Positions 27,801 through 34,472 of a stretch of DNA of 42,267 bases are shown piece by piece; the stretch's first letter is position 1, and every line of letters starts with the position of its first letter. Below the pieces are notes generated by a model. It worked only from the letters and a program-made list of their open reading frames with translations, searched no databases and was not told where the DNA came from. The position numbers and the translations under genes are program-made. Source of the DNA: Methanobacteriota archaeon (GTDB taxonomy: Archaea > Thermoplasmatota > Thermoplasmata > SG8-5). The stretch is taken from NCBI GenBank assembly GCA_030670795.1, contig DAOVAY010000003.1:1-42267 (forward strand), written 5' to 3'.

Positions 27801-27915
27801 CGATCGGCATTTGCCCGGAAGACATGACAGTATCCAAATCTGAAGATACAGACGTCTGACCTAAGGTCGAAAGACCGACAATCAATGCTATGGCGATAAC
27901 AACGCGGTTGCCCAT
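21865..27915 (-). CDS. Giant secreted beta-helix protein with inserted seven-bladed propeller and C-terminal GWNL modules
   Basis: About 2016 residues from the ATG at 27915; the TTG one codon earlier is less likely. A signal peptide (VVIAIALIVGLSTLG) leads into right-handed beta-helix repeats of the PbH1/NosD kind (pattern NxTIxxCxxGI, SGVYIYSASPxI) up to about 1260. The beta-helix part contains three long units, each opening with a similar ESYxxxxI-type strand. About 1280-1580 are seven TolB/WD-like blades of the form Y-E-D-x-I-V-W-x-D-x-R-x-G-N-x-D-I-Y. More beta-helix and an Ig-like domain follow, then two tandem GWNL units (GWNLVSIPF and GWNLVGYP) ending in WVIDW. Carbohydrate binding or cleavage is typical of such beta-helix proteins, but no catalytic set is recognised. 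It is encoded just upstream of the subtilase on the same strand, with its own promoter. Confidence 0.85.
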   Translation of the reverse strand: MGNRVVIAIALIVGLSTLGQTSVSSDLDTVMSSGQMPIEGSFTLLSDWNVSTDESYANATIYLEGNLTVLASGSLTLVNSTLMLNLSENGEHWIDVYGGFNMVDLDGNPLTPDDASLMCSNESGFSYRFEAFDGSTLGLNNSIVTDCGFSSSYKGITVRTQDASFEGMDFTDNYYALSLRKDGAVVRNCTFQGNYLGVEMYLVDCVFDNNTISNSTSSGVYIYSASPVIGNSRFLSNAQGLNLRYSDAVVESCNISSSTDTGLNLYSSSPLVVNSTLSNTMDLRAVTDSFPGFLNTTLNESSISISFGLHASVGQFVDVSVKNTTGSPMNNITVSILDNGGNPASVGVTNTSGIVVGLCFRERFLTSSGSFDFGTHRVIGFSLEQGNVWYGENSTVLAADGCCEVEVDVNPSDVHVWAEYHTITGFESYSQSRIIAMDNVLVDWGGNLSVNESDIMFLSNRSASLEILCMDGSLLLADSDIYSIGTTDPLMPGRVNIQVDSGCTAELTDLELRWMVKLGISSDSVHVENVNITHSDGCGIEINGNSEPVVENVTVEWARNGINLAFGNGQVSNVSLSLIRNYGLYAGQANSAVSNLSVSGASRGVYSLSSTLDLSDLNIQSCSYGIYSMYSLLDLTNCTFQSSSRYGIYDLGGSLKMLDCEVLDGETGLWLQDSDLIHWIDSSTIEGNTYGIRADECNPVIVNSTLSNLIDITLRRATNAAVVNSTLNLNNISVMTSSYVDIGAWAYVTVLNQTLEPVNDSRVSLFDSEGRVCASDVTDANGTTGALAFRQQRILWNRTETYAPHKLMAFKTDNGSMVGENVTTLSPDENVIITVSDAGSDWIVWTNDHIVSSNESYTDKTIVAEGDVTVQDGAVLEMVDSSLWTFNDESPIVTVIDGYLNIKNATLAPISTVAPLQPGDFLLKYGEDSSGLIEDSALSNLKSIEVRSDSLTMVNSRLEQFTSSGINVQNSAPTIENVTITLCYDGIFSDSGSPIIKNSTVFENGRHGMYAISGTPNIIGTQFLYNIQGLKLTAEANAWITGCTAEENTHGFHFTDSSPFLEDSSAVHNSNNGIYCSGSYAMISGSEVSDNSYGIYCSNSAPEIGSTNITSNNYGIYIYSSGPYIENCRIDGNMYGIYNMGDAEDLEIEVFESGRGKEVATQVDGGFHDGYGIRLPKRAVLKAAGMAIEGNEVRNEPVIEDSHFQVGQTIYKDWLVWQDNKDGNWEIYAYNLSVDSNGNGVPNYMETPQLVNDPALVRITDHPNAQLNPKLWEDTIVWADLRSGNLDIYAYTASNDTEWCVLEHPATQWKPAIYGDHIAWSDERNGNYDIYMFNISGGEISRLSTSDREDLSPRMYEDKIVWYSYSGSPGGEEHSDIFLFNISQWKLTQVTNDLPIQYSPSVYKNYILWHDNRHGNWEIYQYKIGSTEERITNEVEQSFAAHMYENRIVYYFHDRVQDIWSVRMYDMSTGIQTDIEPKTNGDSHPVIYEDRIAWLNKTNGKYDVYVLNFSLIGHPYNVTVDIGCDGDNEFVWPGLFDSRDKLSASVFRSELESFLPGIGGGSMDIPINISFENTGRVGLDTLYIRYDLPTFVISSSISNSTSSGAYCFGSRPRFINSTFESNPTDVTVLSDGDPLLLNSTFSEANLSFAGKAANLTVQNFLHVKTQTVMGAPLNASIEVQDNGQVIFDKTVGDDGIVQWVVVTDARLNSTGKNENMTIVTASLGPYLFVDNPRDVDMGTSHWEVFITDPTPPEVSNIFPIPDWPYNGLDPTISVWVTDTSGVNLSTVRLYVQGYTIFYDSNPVPDGYNISYNHVPGFSDGEVVQCRIVAENVYGARVDYSWSFIINLSVQTFTVQLYTGWNLVSIPFDPPNKSIESVLGSIAGSYDTVQAYNASDSLDPWKTYSVDRPAVLNDLTELDKKMGFWIRVTENCTLWVSGTPEITAINLVAGWNLVGYPTLNDTVKMGTALWGTSADAVEGFDPAAAYHLVELPSSYIMKPGEAYWVHVPADTVWVIDW

Positions 27916-27933
27916 CAAAGGGAATAATGTCTG

Positions 27934-27949
27934 CCAATTTACTTAAATG
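27934..27949 (-). promoter_or_regulatory. TATA box of the beta-helix gene, overlapping the folP stop codon
   Basis: CATTTAAGTAAATTGG on the minus strand is centred about 26 nt upstream of the ATG at 27915 and includes the TAA stop of folP. This supports the ATG start and a leaderless transcript. Confidence 0.5.
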
Positions 27950-29145
27950 TTGTTGTAGATGGCATCGGCCACGGCCAGCGCCTTTTTTGTCTCCCCCACG
28001 TCGTGCACGCGCACGATGTCGGCTCCGTTTGCCGCGGCCAGCACCATTGAGGCCAGACTTCCTTCCCGCCTCTGGTCCGCTTCTCCGCCGGATATTTTGC
28101 CTATGAACGACTTTCTTGAGGTTCCGACTAGGACGGGCGCACCCAGTATCCTCAATTCGCCCAACCGCCCGATGATTTCCAGGTTGTGCTCCACTGTCTT
28201 TCCGAATCCGATTCCCGGGTCCACAATGAAATTTTCAGGTTTCACTCCCAGGTCTACCGCCCGCTCGATCTGCTCACCAAGATGGTCGACTATATCGTCC
28301 ATCACGTCGCTGTAAACTGGGTCATTCTGCATTGCGCCCGGCTCTCCTAGCATGTGCATTATAACTACCGGAATACCGGCATCGGCCGCGACCTTAATCA
28401 TGTCATCGTCACGAAGGCCGCCCACTACATTTACCATGCTGGCCCCGGCTTCGACTGCTTTCTTGAGCACTTCCGGTTTCCTTGTGTCTATGGAGATAGG
28501 CACATCCGAATCGGAAAGCGCCTCGATGACGGGAATTGCTCTGCCAAGCTCTTCTTCAAGGCTAACTGGCTCCGCACCGGGCCTCGTACTCTCCCCGCCT
28601 ACGTCTATGATGTCCGCACCTTGTTCTATCATGTCTTTCGCATGCTCCGTTGCGATATCGTGATCGAGGAATTTGCCCCCGTCCGAGAAGGAGTCCGGGG
28701 TAACGTTCAGAATCCCCATGACAAGGGTTCGCTCTCCGAGCCTCAATTCCTTATTTCCACAGGCCAGTGTGCGATTTCTGGAAGCGGATGAGGTTTCGAC
28801 GGCATCTTCGATTTTCTCAGCCATCTCTTTCAATCCGAAGGGCTGTTTTCTCAGTTTCCCTATGGCGATCTGGAATTGCCTCTCCGTGCCCATGATGAGC
28901 GCGTCCGTGGGCTTTGATAAATCAGATATGGCATCGTAAGAAATCGCCGCTTCACCGCCCACTGCCAGCATCTCCTGTTTGAGAACATTCGCGCCCCTGG
29001 GGTCAAGCTCACGGGTCATGAAGACGAGGTATCTTGATTTGGGTGCCATGATGTCGACGCCTTCTTGGCATACGCCGATTTCCTGCATGTCCTGTATGAC
29101 TCTGTCTTGGGCACTCGCCGTCCGGAGGTAAAGCCTGCCTGACAT
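27943..29145 (-). CDS. folP: Dihydropteroate synthase with N-terminal extension
   Basis: FolP condenses para-aminobenzoate (or an archaeal analogue) with pterin pyrophosphate. The frame reaches back to 29334, but the ATG at 29145 has a TATA (TTTAAATTTTA) centred about 25 nt upstream. I take 29145 as a leaderless start, giving 400 residues. Residues 1-130 form an extension ahead of the TIM barrel. The barrel shows MGILNVTPDSFSDGG near 143, DVGGESTRPGAEP near 181, SIDTRKPEV, HMLGEPGAMQ, VDPGIGFGKT and LVGTSRKSFIG near 350. All pterin- and phosphate-binding motifs are intact. The extension (FMTRELDPRGANVLKQEML...) resembles that of longer DHPS forms and does not affect the call. Confidence 0.93.
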   Translation of the reverse strand: MSGRLYLRTASAQDRVIQDMQEIGVCQEGVDIMAPKSRYLVFMTRELDPRGANVLKQEMLAVGGEAAISYDAISDLSKPTDALIMGTERQFQIAIGKLRKQPFGLKEMAEKIEDAVETSSASRNRTLACGNKELRLGERTLVMGILNVTPDSFSDGGKFLDHDIATEHAKDMIEQGADIIDVGGESTRPGAEPVSLEEELGRAIPVIEALSDSDVPISIDTRKPEVLKKAVEAGASMVNVVGGLRDDDMIKVAADAGIPVVIMHMLGEPGAMQNDPVYSDVMDDIVDHLGEQIERAVDLGVKPENFIVDPGIGFGKTVEHNLEIIGRLGELRILGAPVLVGTSRKSFIGKISGGEADQRREGSLASMVLAAANGADIVRVHDVGETKKALAVADAIYNNI

Positions 29146-29164
29146 CGAAGGGGAGAACAGGGCG

Positions 29165-29176
29165 TAAAATTTAAAC
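29165..29176 (-). promoter_or_regulatory. TATA box of folP
   Basis: GTTTAAATTTTA on the minus strand is centred about 25 nt upstream of the ATG at 29145 and fixes that start. It follows directly after the twin palindromes at 29212-29283. Confidence 0.5.
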
Positions 29177-29211
29177 TTTGCAGTGGTAGGGTTTGCGTCA
29201 AGAAAGACATG

Positions 29212-29283
29212 CCCTGCCTGTAAGGGCGGGGTTCGTGACGCACAAATCAGCTCCGATTCAACACCCCGTGTGTTAGCGCGGGG
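29212..29283. repeat. Two look-alike palindromes upstream of folP (possible IS605-type end)
   Basis: Two imperfect palindromes, each a 7-bp stem with one G-T pair and a 6-nt loop: 29212-29218 with 29225-29231 (loop TGTAAG), and 29264-29270 with 29277-29283 (loop TGTTAG). They are 32 nt apart. Read on the minus strand, GAACCCCGCCCTTACAGGCAGGGCATGTC resembles the terminal hairpin of IS200/IS605-type elements, and the codons before it may be a TnpB tail. No transposase is present. A regulatory role for folP or the divergent tsaC gene is the alternative. Confidence 0.45.
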
Positions 29284-29388
29284 ATATCTAAGCAATTGGT
29301 AAGAGATAAAAATAAGTACACACATGACTCTCAAGGCTTTGGCAATGAACCTGAAATATTTGAAAAGGGCATGGAGATACAGATAAAC

Positions 29389-30009
29389 ATGACGGAAATT
29401 TTAAAATGGCAACCGGAAATTCCTTTGCCCCAAGACGCGGTCGGACGCATCTCGCAGTTACTCAAAGAAGGAGAAGTGATGGTGTACCCGACAACGACCT
29501 TATACGGATTGGGAGCTAGCATATACTCCGAAGCCGGAATGAAAAGGCTGTGGGAGTTGAAGCGAAGACCCGCGTACATGCCCTTCTCCGTGATGGCAGC
29601 GGAAAAGGACATACTGAAATTATGCTCCGTCCCGGATATTGCCAGGTCGTTTATTGACTCCCATGACATCTCCATCACCGCCATCCTCCCGGCGCTGGAT
29701 CCTGCCCCCGAATCCGCGGTTTACAAGGGAACGTTGGCTCTCCGACTACCCTGCTCGAAGCTCTGCAACTCTATTGTCGAAGCCATAGGGCCTATCACCG
29801 CAACCAGCGCCAACGTGCACGGCAAAGGCGCACCGGTCACAGTCGAAGAGGCAAGAAAACAGCTGGGAGACGATGTTCCCCTCTACATTGACGGCGGTAT
29901 GCTGGCAGGAACGCCGACCACGCTGGTAGATTTTACAGGTGAATCGCCGAAAATACTTAGGGAGGGTGCGATTTCCGCACAGGAGGTGGCGGAGCTCTAT
30001 GGACGGTGA
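29389..30009 (+). CDS. tsaC: L-threonylcarbamoyladenylate synthase (Sua5/YrdC family)
   Basis: Makes threonylcarbamoyl-AMP from threonine, bicarbonate and ATP, the first step of the t6A modification at tRNA position 37. The frame opens at a TTG (29296) with an ATG at 29371. I prefer the ATG at 29389, giving 206 residues, the usual length of the short TsaC form; an AAATATTT stretch near 29354 could be its TATA. Motifs: VMVYPTTTLYGLG (KxT/SxR region), LWELKRRPAYMPFSVM, LALRLP, ITATSANVHGKG and the C-terminal TTLVDFT. There is no C-terminal Sua5 domain. The stop overlaps the next gene by 11 nt. TrmO, a later enzyme on the same nucleotide, is encoded at 34008-34466. Confidence 0.9.
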   Translation: MTEILKWQPEIPLPQDAVGRISQLLKEGEVMVYPTTTLYGLGASIYSEAGMKRLWELKRRPAYMPFSVMAAEKDILKLCSVPDIARSFIDSHDISITAILPALDPAPESAVYKGTLALRLPCSKLCNSIVEAIGPITATSANVHGKGAPVTVEEARKQLGDDVPLYIDGGMLAGTPTTLVDFTGESPKILREGAISAQEVAELYGR

Positions 30010-30889
30010 CGCCAGGGAGAAATATCTCAAGGCCGGCAACATAGCCTCCAAGGTCCGTGATGAGACCAAGTCCATGATTACGGAGGGTGCGTTACTTCTG
30101 GATGTAGCCGAGTTTGCCGAATCCGAGATTGTGCGGCTGGGGGGCCAGATTGCATTTCCGATTAACATATCCATAGACAGCAACGCAGCTCATTTTACCC
30201 CTCATTCAAACGACAAGTTAAGATTTAAGGTCGGAAATTTGGTGAAGCTCGACCTAGGTGTGCATGTGGACGGTTACATCGCGGACACGGCCCTCACGGA
30301 GGAGGTGTCCACAAATCGCTGGCAGGACCTCATCATTGCTTCTACCATGGCACTGGACATGGTCATAGATACTGTCAAATCCGGCATCAAGACGGGCGAA
30401 TTGGGCACGGTGATTGAGGGGGTGATAGAATCGAGGGGGTTCTTGCCCATCAGCAATCTATCCGGCCACGCAATGAAAAGGTATAATCTGCATGCGGGTG
30501 TGAGTGTACCGAATGTGTCGGACAAATCCGTGGATAAGCTGACGCCCGGAATGGTCGTGGCCATAGAGCCTTTCGCCACCAACGGGGCAGGCAGGGTTGC
30601 GGGTCGCAAGAGTGGAAACATATTCAGACAGATAAGGGACAGACCTTTGCCGAATTCCGAGCTGAACGCGCTTTTTGAGATTATTAAAACCGAATTCAAG
30701 GGCCTGCCTTTCTCGGAGAGAAACATAGCCAAGCATGTGAAAAATTCAGACAAGATGCTGAGAAAGCTTCTGAAGCAAGGTGCGGTATCCACATATCCGG
30801 TCCTCAAGGACGTGAAGGGCGGCATGGTGTCCCAGGCGGAGCACACTCTTATCGTAACAGGCGATGGTTGTAAGATAACGACCAGATGA
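29999..30889 (+). CDS. map: Type II methionine aminopeptidase
   Basis: Removes initiator methionine from new proteins. Starting at the ATG at 29999 it has 296 residues, the usual archaeal length; GGAGGTG lies 10 nt upstream and supports that start over the longer frame from 29939. The five metal ligands are visible in order: Asp in VKLDLGVHVDG, Asp in GYIADTA, His in LSGHAMKRY, Glu in AIEPFAT and Glu in SQAEHTL. The type II-specific helical insert lies at about 190-260. It overlaps tsaC by 11 nt, so the two are probably made from one mRNA. It converges on the next gene with 2 nt between stops. Confidence 0.96.
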   Translation: MDGDAREKYLKAGNIASKVRDETKSMITEGALLLDVAEFAESEIVRLGGQIAFPINISIDSNAAHFTPHSNDKLRFKVGNLVKLDLGVHVDGYIADTALTEEVSTNRWQDLIIASTMALDMVIDTVKSGIKTGELGTVIEGVIESRGFLPISNLSGHAMKRYNLHAGVSVPNVSDKSVDKLTPGMVVAIEPFATNGAGRVAGRKSGNIFRQIRDRPLPNSELNALFEIIKTEFKGLPFSERNIAKHVKNSDKMLRKLLKQGAVSTYPVLKDVKGGMVSQAEHTLIVTGDGCKITTR

Positions 30890-30891
30890 AG

Positions 30892-31833
30892 TTAGAGTCT
30901 CAGTTCCCCCTCTTTCATCACAACGACATTGTCCACTGTCACGGTCGGATTTTTTATTACCCCGACGAGGTGAACCGGACACTTGATTGTGCCGCCAAAG
31001 ACAGAATTGTCCCCGAACCCTACGTTTACGGTGCCCTGGACCTTGGAGTCCTCCAGCACTCTTCCTATTATCTTCGCGTTCGGGTTCAGGCCCATGCCGA
31101 ACTTGGCAACGTTACGACCGTGCTTTCCCGCTCTGTTCAGCTCCTTTACCACCTCTTGGGCACCGGTGATGCGGGTCGCATATCCGTCCTTCACCAATAC
31201 TTTGACCGGGTTCAGCAGGGTGTCTATAAAACTACCGTCGAACATCAACGTGCCCTCGGCCGAGCCCTCAACCGGTGAAATGAACAATTCCCCGGCTGGC
31301 AGGTTGGTGAAATCGCCCCTTCGATGACATATGCCGCTGTCCTCGGTGATCCAGTTCCTTCCCTTGAGGCTCATCGTTAGCTCAGTACCCAGGTCTGACA
31401 TTATCTTCAATGACTTGCTTCTCCTGACCTTTCTGGCCACCCGCAAAATCGTTCTCCTTATCTCCCTGAAATCGGCGGTCATTCCCCCCTCGTTCATCAT
31501 CTCTTCCGTGATGCCTGGCATAGTAGCGATTCTGGCGCCCGCTTTGGACGCTCTGCGCCTGGCCATTGTGTGTGACAGTGTCTTGTCCGTGGCGATGACA
31601 ATGACGTCCATCTCCTTCATTAACCTCGCTATTGGAATGGGAGGTTCCTCTCCCTCTGTCTTCAGATCAGGTATCTTAACCAGTATGGTCTCCGCGCCAA
31701 TGTCCAAAGATGCATGATAAAGTGATTGGGCGATGCCCTCCCTGGAATCGTCCGTGAGCACGAGTACTTCTTCTCTTTTTTTCACGTTTAGGCATGTCTC
31801 AATGGTCACTTTTGCCCCGTCAACCGTTGTCAT
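30892..31833 (-). CDS. M29 aminopeptidase / NicX-like metal-dependent protein
   Basis: Protein of 313 residues without signal peptide. It resembles the small COG2309 group that is related both to thermophilic M29 aminopeptidases and to the NicX-type ring dioxygenases. Recognisable pieces are an N-terminal Rossmann-like half (VLVLTDDSREGIAQSL, VIVIATDKTLSHT), RRGDFTNLPAGELFISPVEG in the middle with its conserved Asn-x-Pro-x-Gly-Glu, and the C-terminal GFGDNSVFGGTIKCPVHL region that usually carries a metal-binding Asp and His. Substrate cannot be told. Start ATG at 31833; TTTTTATC near 31868 could be its TATA. It stands alone between two plus-strand operons. Confidence 0.65.
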   Translation of the reverse strand: MTTVDGAKVTIETCLNVKKREEVLVLTDDSREGIAQSLYHASLDIGAETILVKIPDLKTEGEEPPIPIARLMKEMDVIVIATDKTLSHTMARRRASKAGARIATMPGITEEMMNEGGMTADFREIRRTILRVARKVRRSKSLKIMSDLGTELTMSLKGRNWITEDSGICHRRGDFTNLPAGELFISPVEGSAEGTLMFDGSFIDTLLNPVKVLVKDGYATRITGAQEVVKELNRAGKHGRNVAKFGMGLNPNAKIIGRVLEDSKVQGTVNVGFGDNSVFGGTIKCPVHLVGVIKNPTVTVDNVVVMKEGELRL

Positions 31834-31920
31834 ATCTCTCAGACTGGAATTGAAGGGAACAGATAAAAACGTTTGGATTTGGAATTTACCCCAATATACA
31901 ATTCAATTTGTAGATACTAA

Positions 31921-31932
31921 TTAATTAATATA
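31921..31932 (+). promoter_or_regulatory. TATA box of the riboflavin operon
   Basis: TTAATTAATATA is centred about 29 nt upstream of the ribB ATG, and no ribosome-binding site lies between. It probably drives ribB-ribL-ribC and perhaps ribH and trmO. No FMN riboswitch-like sequence is present. Confidence 0.5.
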
Positions 31933-31956
31933 ACCTCTATCTTAATCCTGGTTCGA

Positions 31957-32645
31957 ATGTCTGATTTGAAGCAAGCGCTGAAGGACCTGGCTGACGGGAA
32001 GCCAGTATTCGCCTACGATGCCGATGGGAGGGAAGAGGAAACCGACATTATATTGGCTTCGGAGTTTGTCAGGCCGGAAGACGTCAGATTCATGCGCCAG
32101 AACGGTGGTGGGTTGATATGCGCGACCGTGACAGATAAATTAGCCAAGAAGTTGGACCTGCCTTTTCTGGTGGACGTATTTAAGGCTGCGGAATCCCGAT
32201 TTCCCGTTCTTAGAAATTTCCTGCCAGATAGTCTACCTTATGATACTAAGTCCGCTTTCTCTCTGACCATCAATCACAGAAAGTGTTATACGGGCATTAC
32301 CGATAAAGACAGAGCCATGACCATATCCGAGTTCGGAAAGCTCGTTGGGGAAGTGAATAACGGCTTGGATACGTCGTTAACGGCAGAACTTTTTACTTCA
32401 AATTTCAGAACTCCCGGACACGTTTTCCTGCTTCGGACCTCCGAGGAAATCCTGAAGGATAGATTCGGGCACACGGAGCTGTCCACGGCGCTCTGCATAA
32501 TGGCAGGCCTAACGCCTTCGGCCGCAATCTGCGAGATGATGGGTGATGATGACAATGCACTTTCCAAAGAACTATCCAGGGAATTTGCCGAGTCGAACGA
32601 GTATCAGTTTTTGGAGGGGAAAGACATAGTGGAGGCTTGGAAAGA

Positions 32646-32658
<13 letters not shown>
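31957..32658 (+). CDS. ribB: 3,4-dihydroxy-2-butanone-4-phosphate synthase
   Basis: Converts ribulose 5-phosphate to the four-carbon precursor of riboflavin. At 233 residues it is the stand-alone archaeal form, with no GTP cyclohydrolase II domain. Motifs: DADGREEETDIILASEFV (acidic metal-binding loop), MRQNGGGLIC, the Cys-containing INHRKCYTGIT loop, DRAMTI and FRTPGHVFLL (phosphate and metal binding). The last 13 nt overlap ribL, whose ribosome-binding site lies inside ribB, so translation is coupled. The ATG is nearly leaderless. Confidence 0.95.
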
Positions 32659-33562
<904 letters not shown>

Positions 33563-33577
33563 TAAGGATTAATGAAA

Positions 33578-33584
33578 GGGAGGT
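33578..33584 (+). promoter_or_regulatory. Strong ribosome-binding site of ribH
   Basis: GGGAGGT lies 6 nt before the ribH ATG. It is the clearest Shine-Dalgarno sequence in the riboflavin operon and may boost RibH, which forms large capsid-like oligomers. Confidence 0.6.
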
Positions 33585-33590
33585 AGATAA

Positions 33591-33992
33591 ATGAACATAG
33601 GAATAGTTGTGAGCGAATTCAATTATGACATCACCATGGTGATGTTGGAACGGGCAAAGGCACACGCGGATTTCCTGGGTGCGAAGGTCGTCGAGACCAT
33701 TCACGTACCGGGCGTATACGACATGCCGTTAGCCGTCAAAAAACTGCTGAAGAAGAAGAACATCGACGGCGTTGTGACGCTCGGCGCGGTAATCGAGGGC
33801 GAGACCGACCATGACGACATTGTCATAGGCCAGTCCAGCAGAAAGCTGACCGATCTCAGTGTTGAATTCGACAAGCCGGTGGGACTTGGCGTTACGGGTC
33901 CGGGCATGTCCCGGCTTCAGGCAGAGGAGCGCGTGGAAAGGGCCAAGGCTGCAGTGGAAAGCGTCGTCAAGATGCACAAGAGATTGAAGTAG
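33591..33992 (+). CDS. ribH: 6,7-dimethyl-8-ribityllumazine synthase
   Basis: Joins the ribB product with the ribitylamino-pyrimidine to make the riboflavin precursor. The protein has 133 residues, short as in other archaea. Motifs: IGIVVSEFNYDIT (pyrimidine binding), HVPGVYDMPLAVKKL, VTLGAVIEGETDHDDIV with the catalytic His in DHDD, and KPVGLGVTGPGMSRLQAEER. It is the fourth rib gene in a row. trmO starts 15 nt downstream and may be co-transcribed. Confidence 0.95.
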   Translation: MNIGIVVSEFNYDITMVMLERAKAHADFLGAKVVETIHVPGVYDMPLAVKKLLKKKNIDGVVTLGAVIEGETDHDDIVIGQSSRKLTDLSVEFDKPVGLGVTGPGMSRLQAEERVERAKAAVESVVKMHKRLK

Positions 33993-34007
33993 CCGGTTGT
34001 AGATAAC

Positions 34008-34466
34008 ATGGAGCTAAAGCCCATCGGCATAGTGCATTCGCCATACAAGACCATGAGCGACGCACCCGTCCAGCCGAGTTTCTCCGATGATGAAGGGGAG
34101 ATTGAGATATTCGAGGAATACGCCGATGGTTTGAAGGACATCGAGGGCTTTTCGCACATCTGGGTCATATTTCAATTTCATAAATCCGAGGGGTACGGGC
34201 TTCATGTCACACCATACCTGGATGACGAATTGCGCGGCGTGTTCGCCTGCAGAGCTCCCAGAAGACCGAACCCCATAGGCATGTCCTTGGTAGAGCTGGT
34301 GGAGCGCGAAGGCAATATTCTGAAAATCAGAGGGCTGGACATGCTCGACGAAACACCAGTGCTCGACATCAAGCCTTATGTCGGTGTTTTCGACGAAGAC
34401 ACAAACGTTCGGATAGGCTGGCTGGAAGGAAAAGCCAATGGTGGCAGGGAAAAGAAGGGCGGATGA
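34008..34466 (+). CDS. trmO: tRNA t6A37 methyltransferase, TrmO/TsaA family
   Basis: TrmO-type enzymes use S-adenosylmethionine to N6-methylate t6A at tRNA position 37. The 152 residues form the single beta-barrel domain: LKPIGIVHSPYKT at the start, LKDIEGFSHIWVIFQFH, the RGVFACRAPRRPNPIGMSLVEL signature, and LDETPVLDIKPYV. The C-terminal extension found in bacterial TrmO is missing, as in archaeal members. The tRNA substrate is assumed from the family. It converges on the deiminase gene with 6 nt between stops. Confidence 0.88.
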   Translation: MELKPIGIVHSPYKTMSDAPVQPSFSDDEGEIEIFEEYADGLKDIEGFSHIWVIFQFHKSEGYGLHVTPYLDDELRGVFACRAPRRPNPIGMSLVELVEREGNILKIRGLDMLDETPVLDIKPYVGVFDEDTNVRIGWLEGKANGGREKKGG

Positions 34467-34472
34467 TTCTTC

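Noticed and set aside
21865-27915. Long open frames on the strand opposite the giant secreted genes
   Set aside because: They are shadows of long repetitive coding sequence; none has a family motif or a start signal.
29146-29334. 63-residue N-terminal extension of dihydropteroate synthase
   Set aside because: The TATA box for folP and both palindromes lie inside it, so it is upstream DNA. Its peptide may instead be a TnpB tail relic.
29323-29388. Short frame starting at an ATG before tsaC, possible leader peptide
   Set aside because: It is out of frame with tsaC, has no ribosome-binding site and no regulatory codon run, and the TATA-like stretch near 29354 lies inside it.
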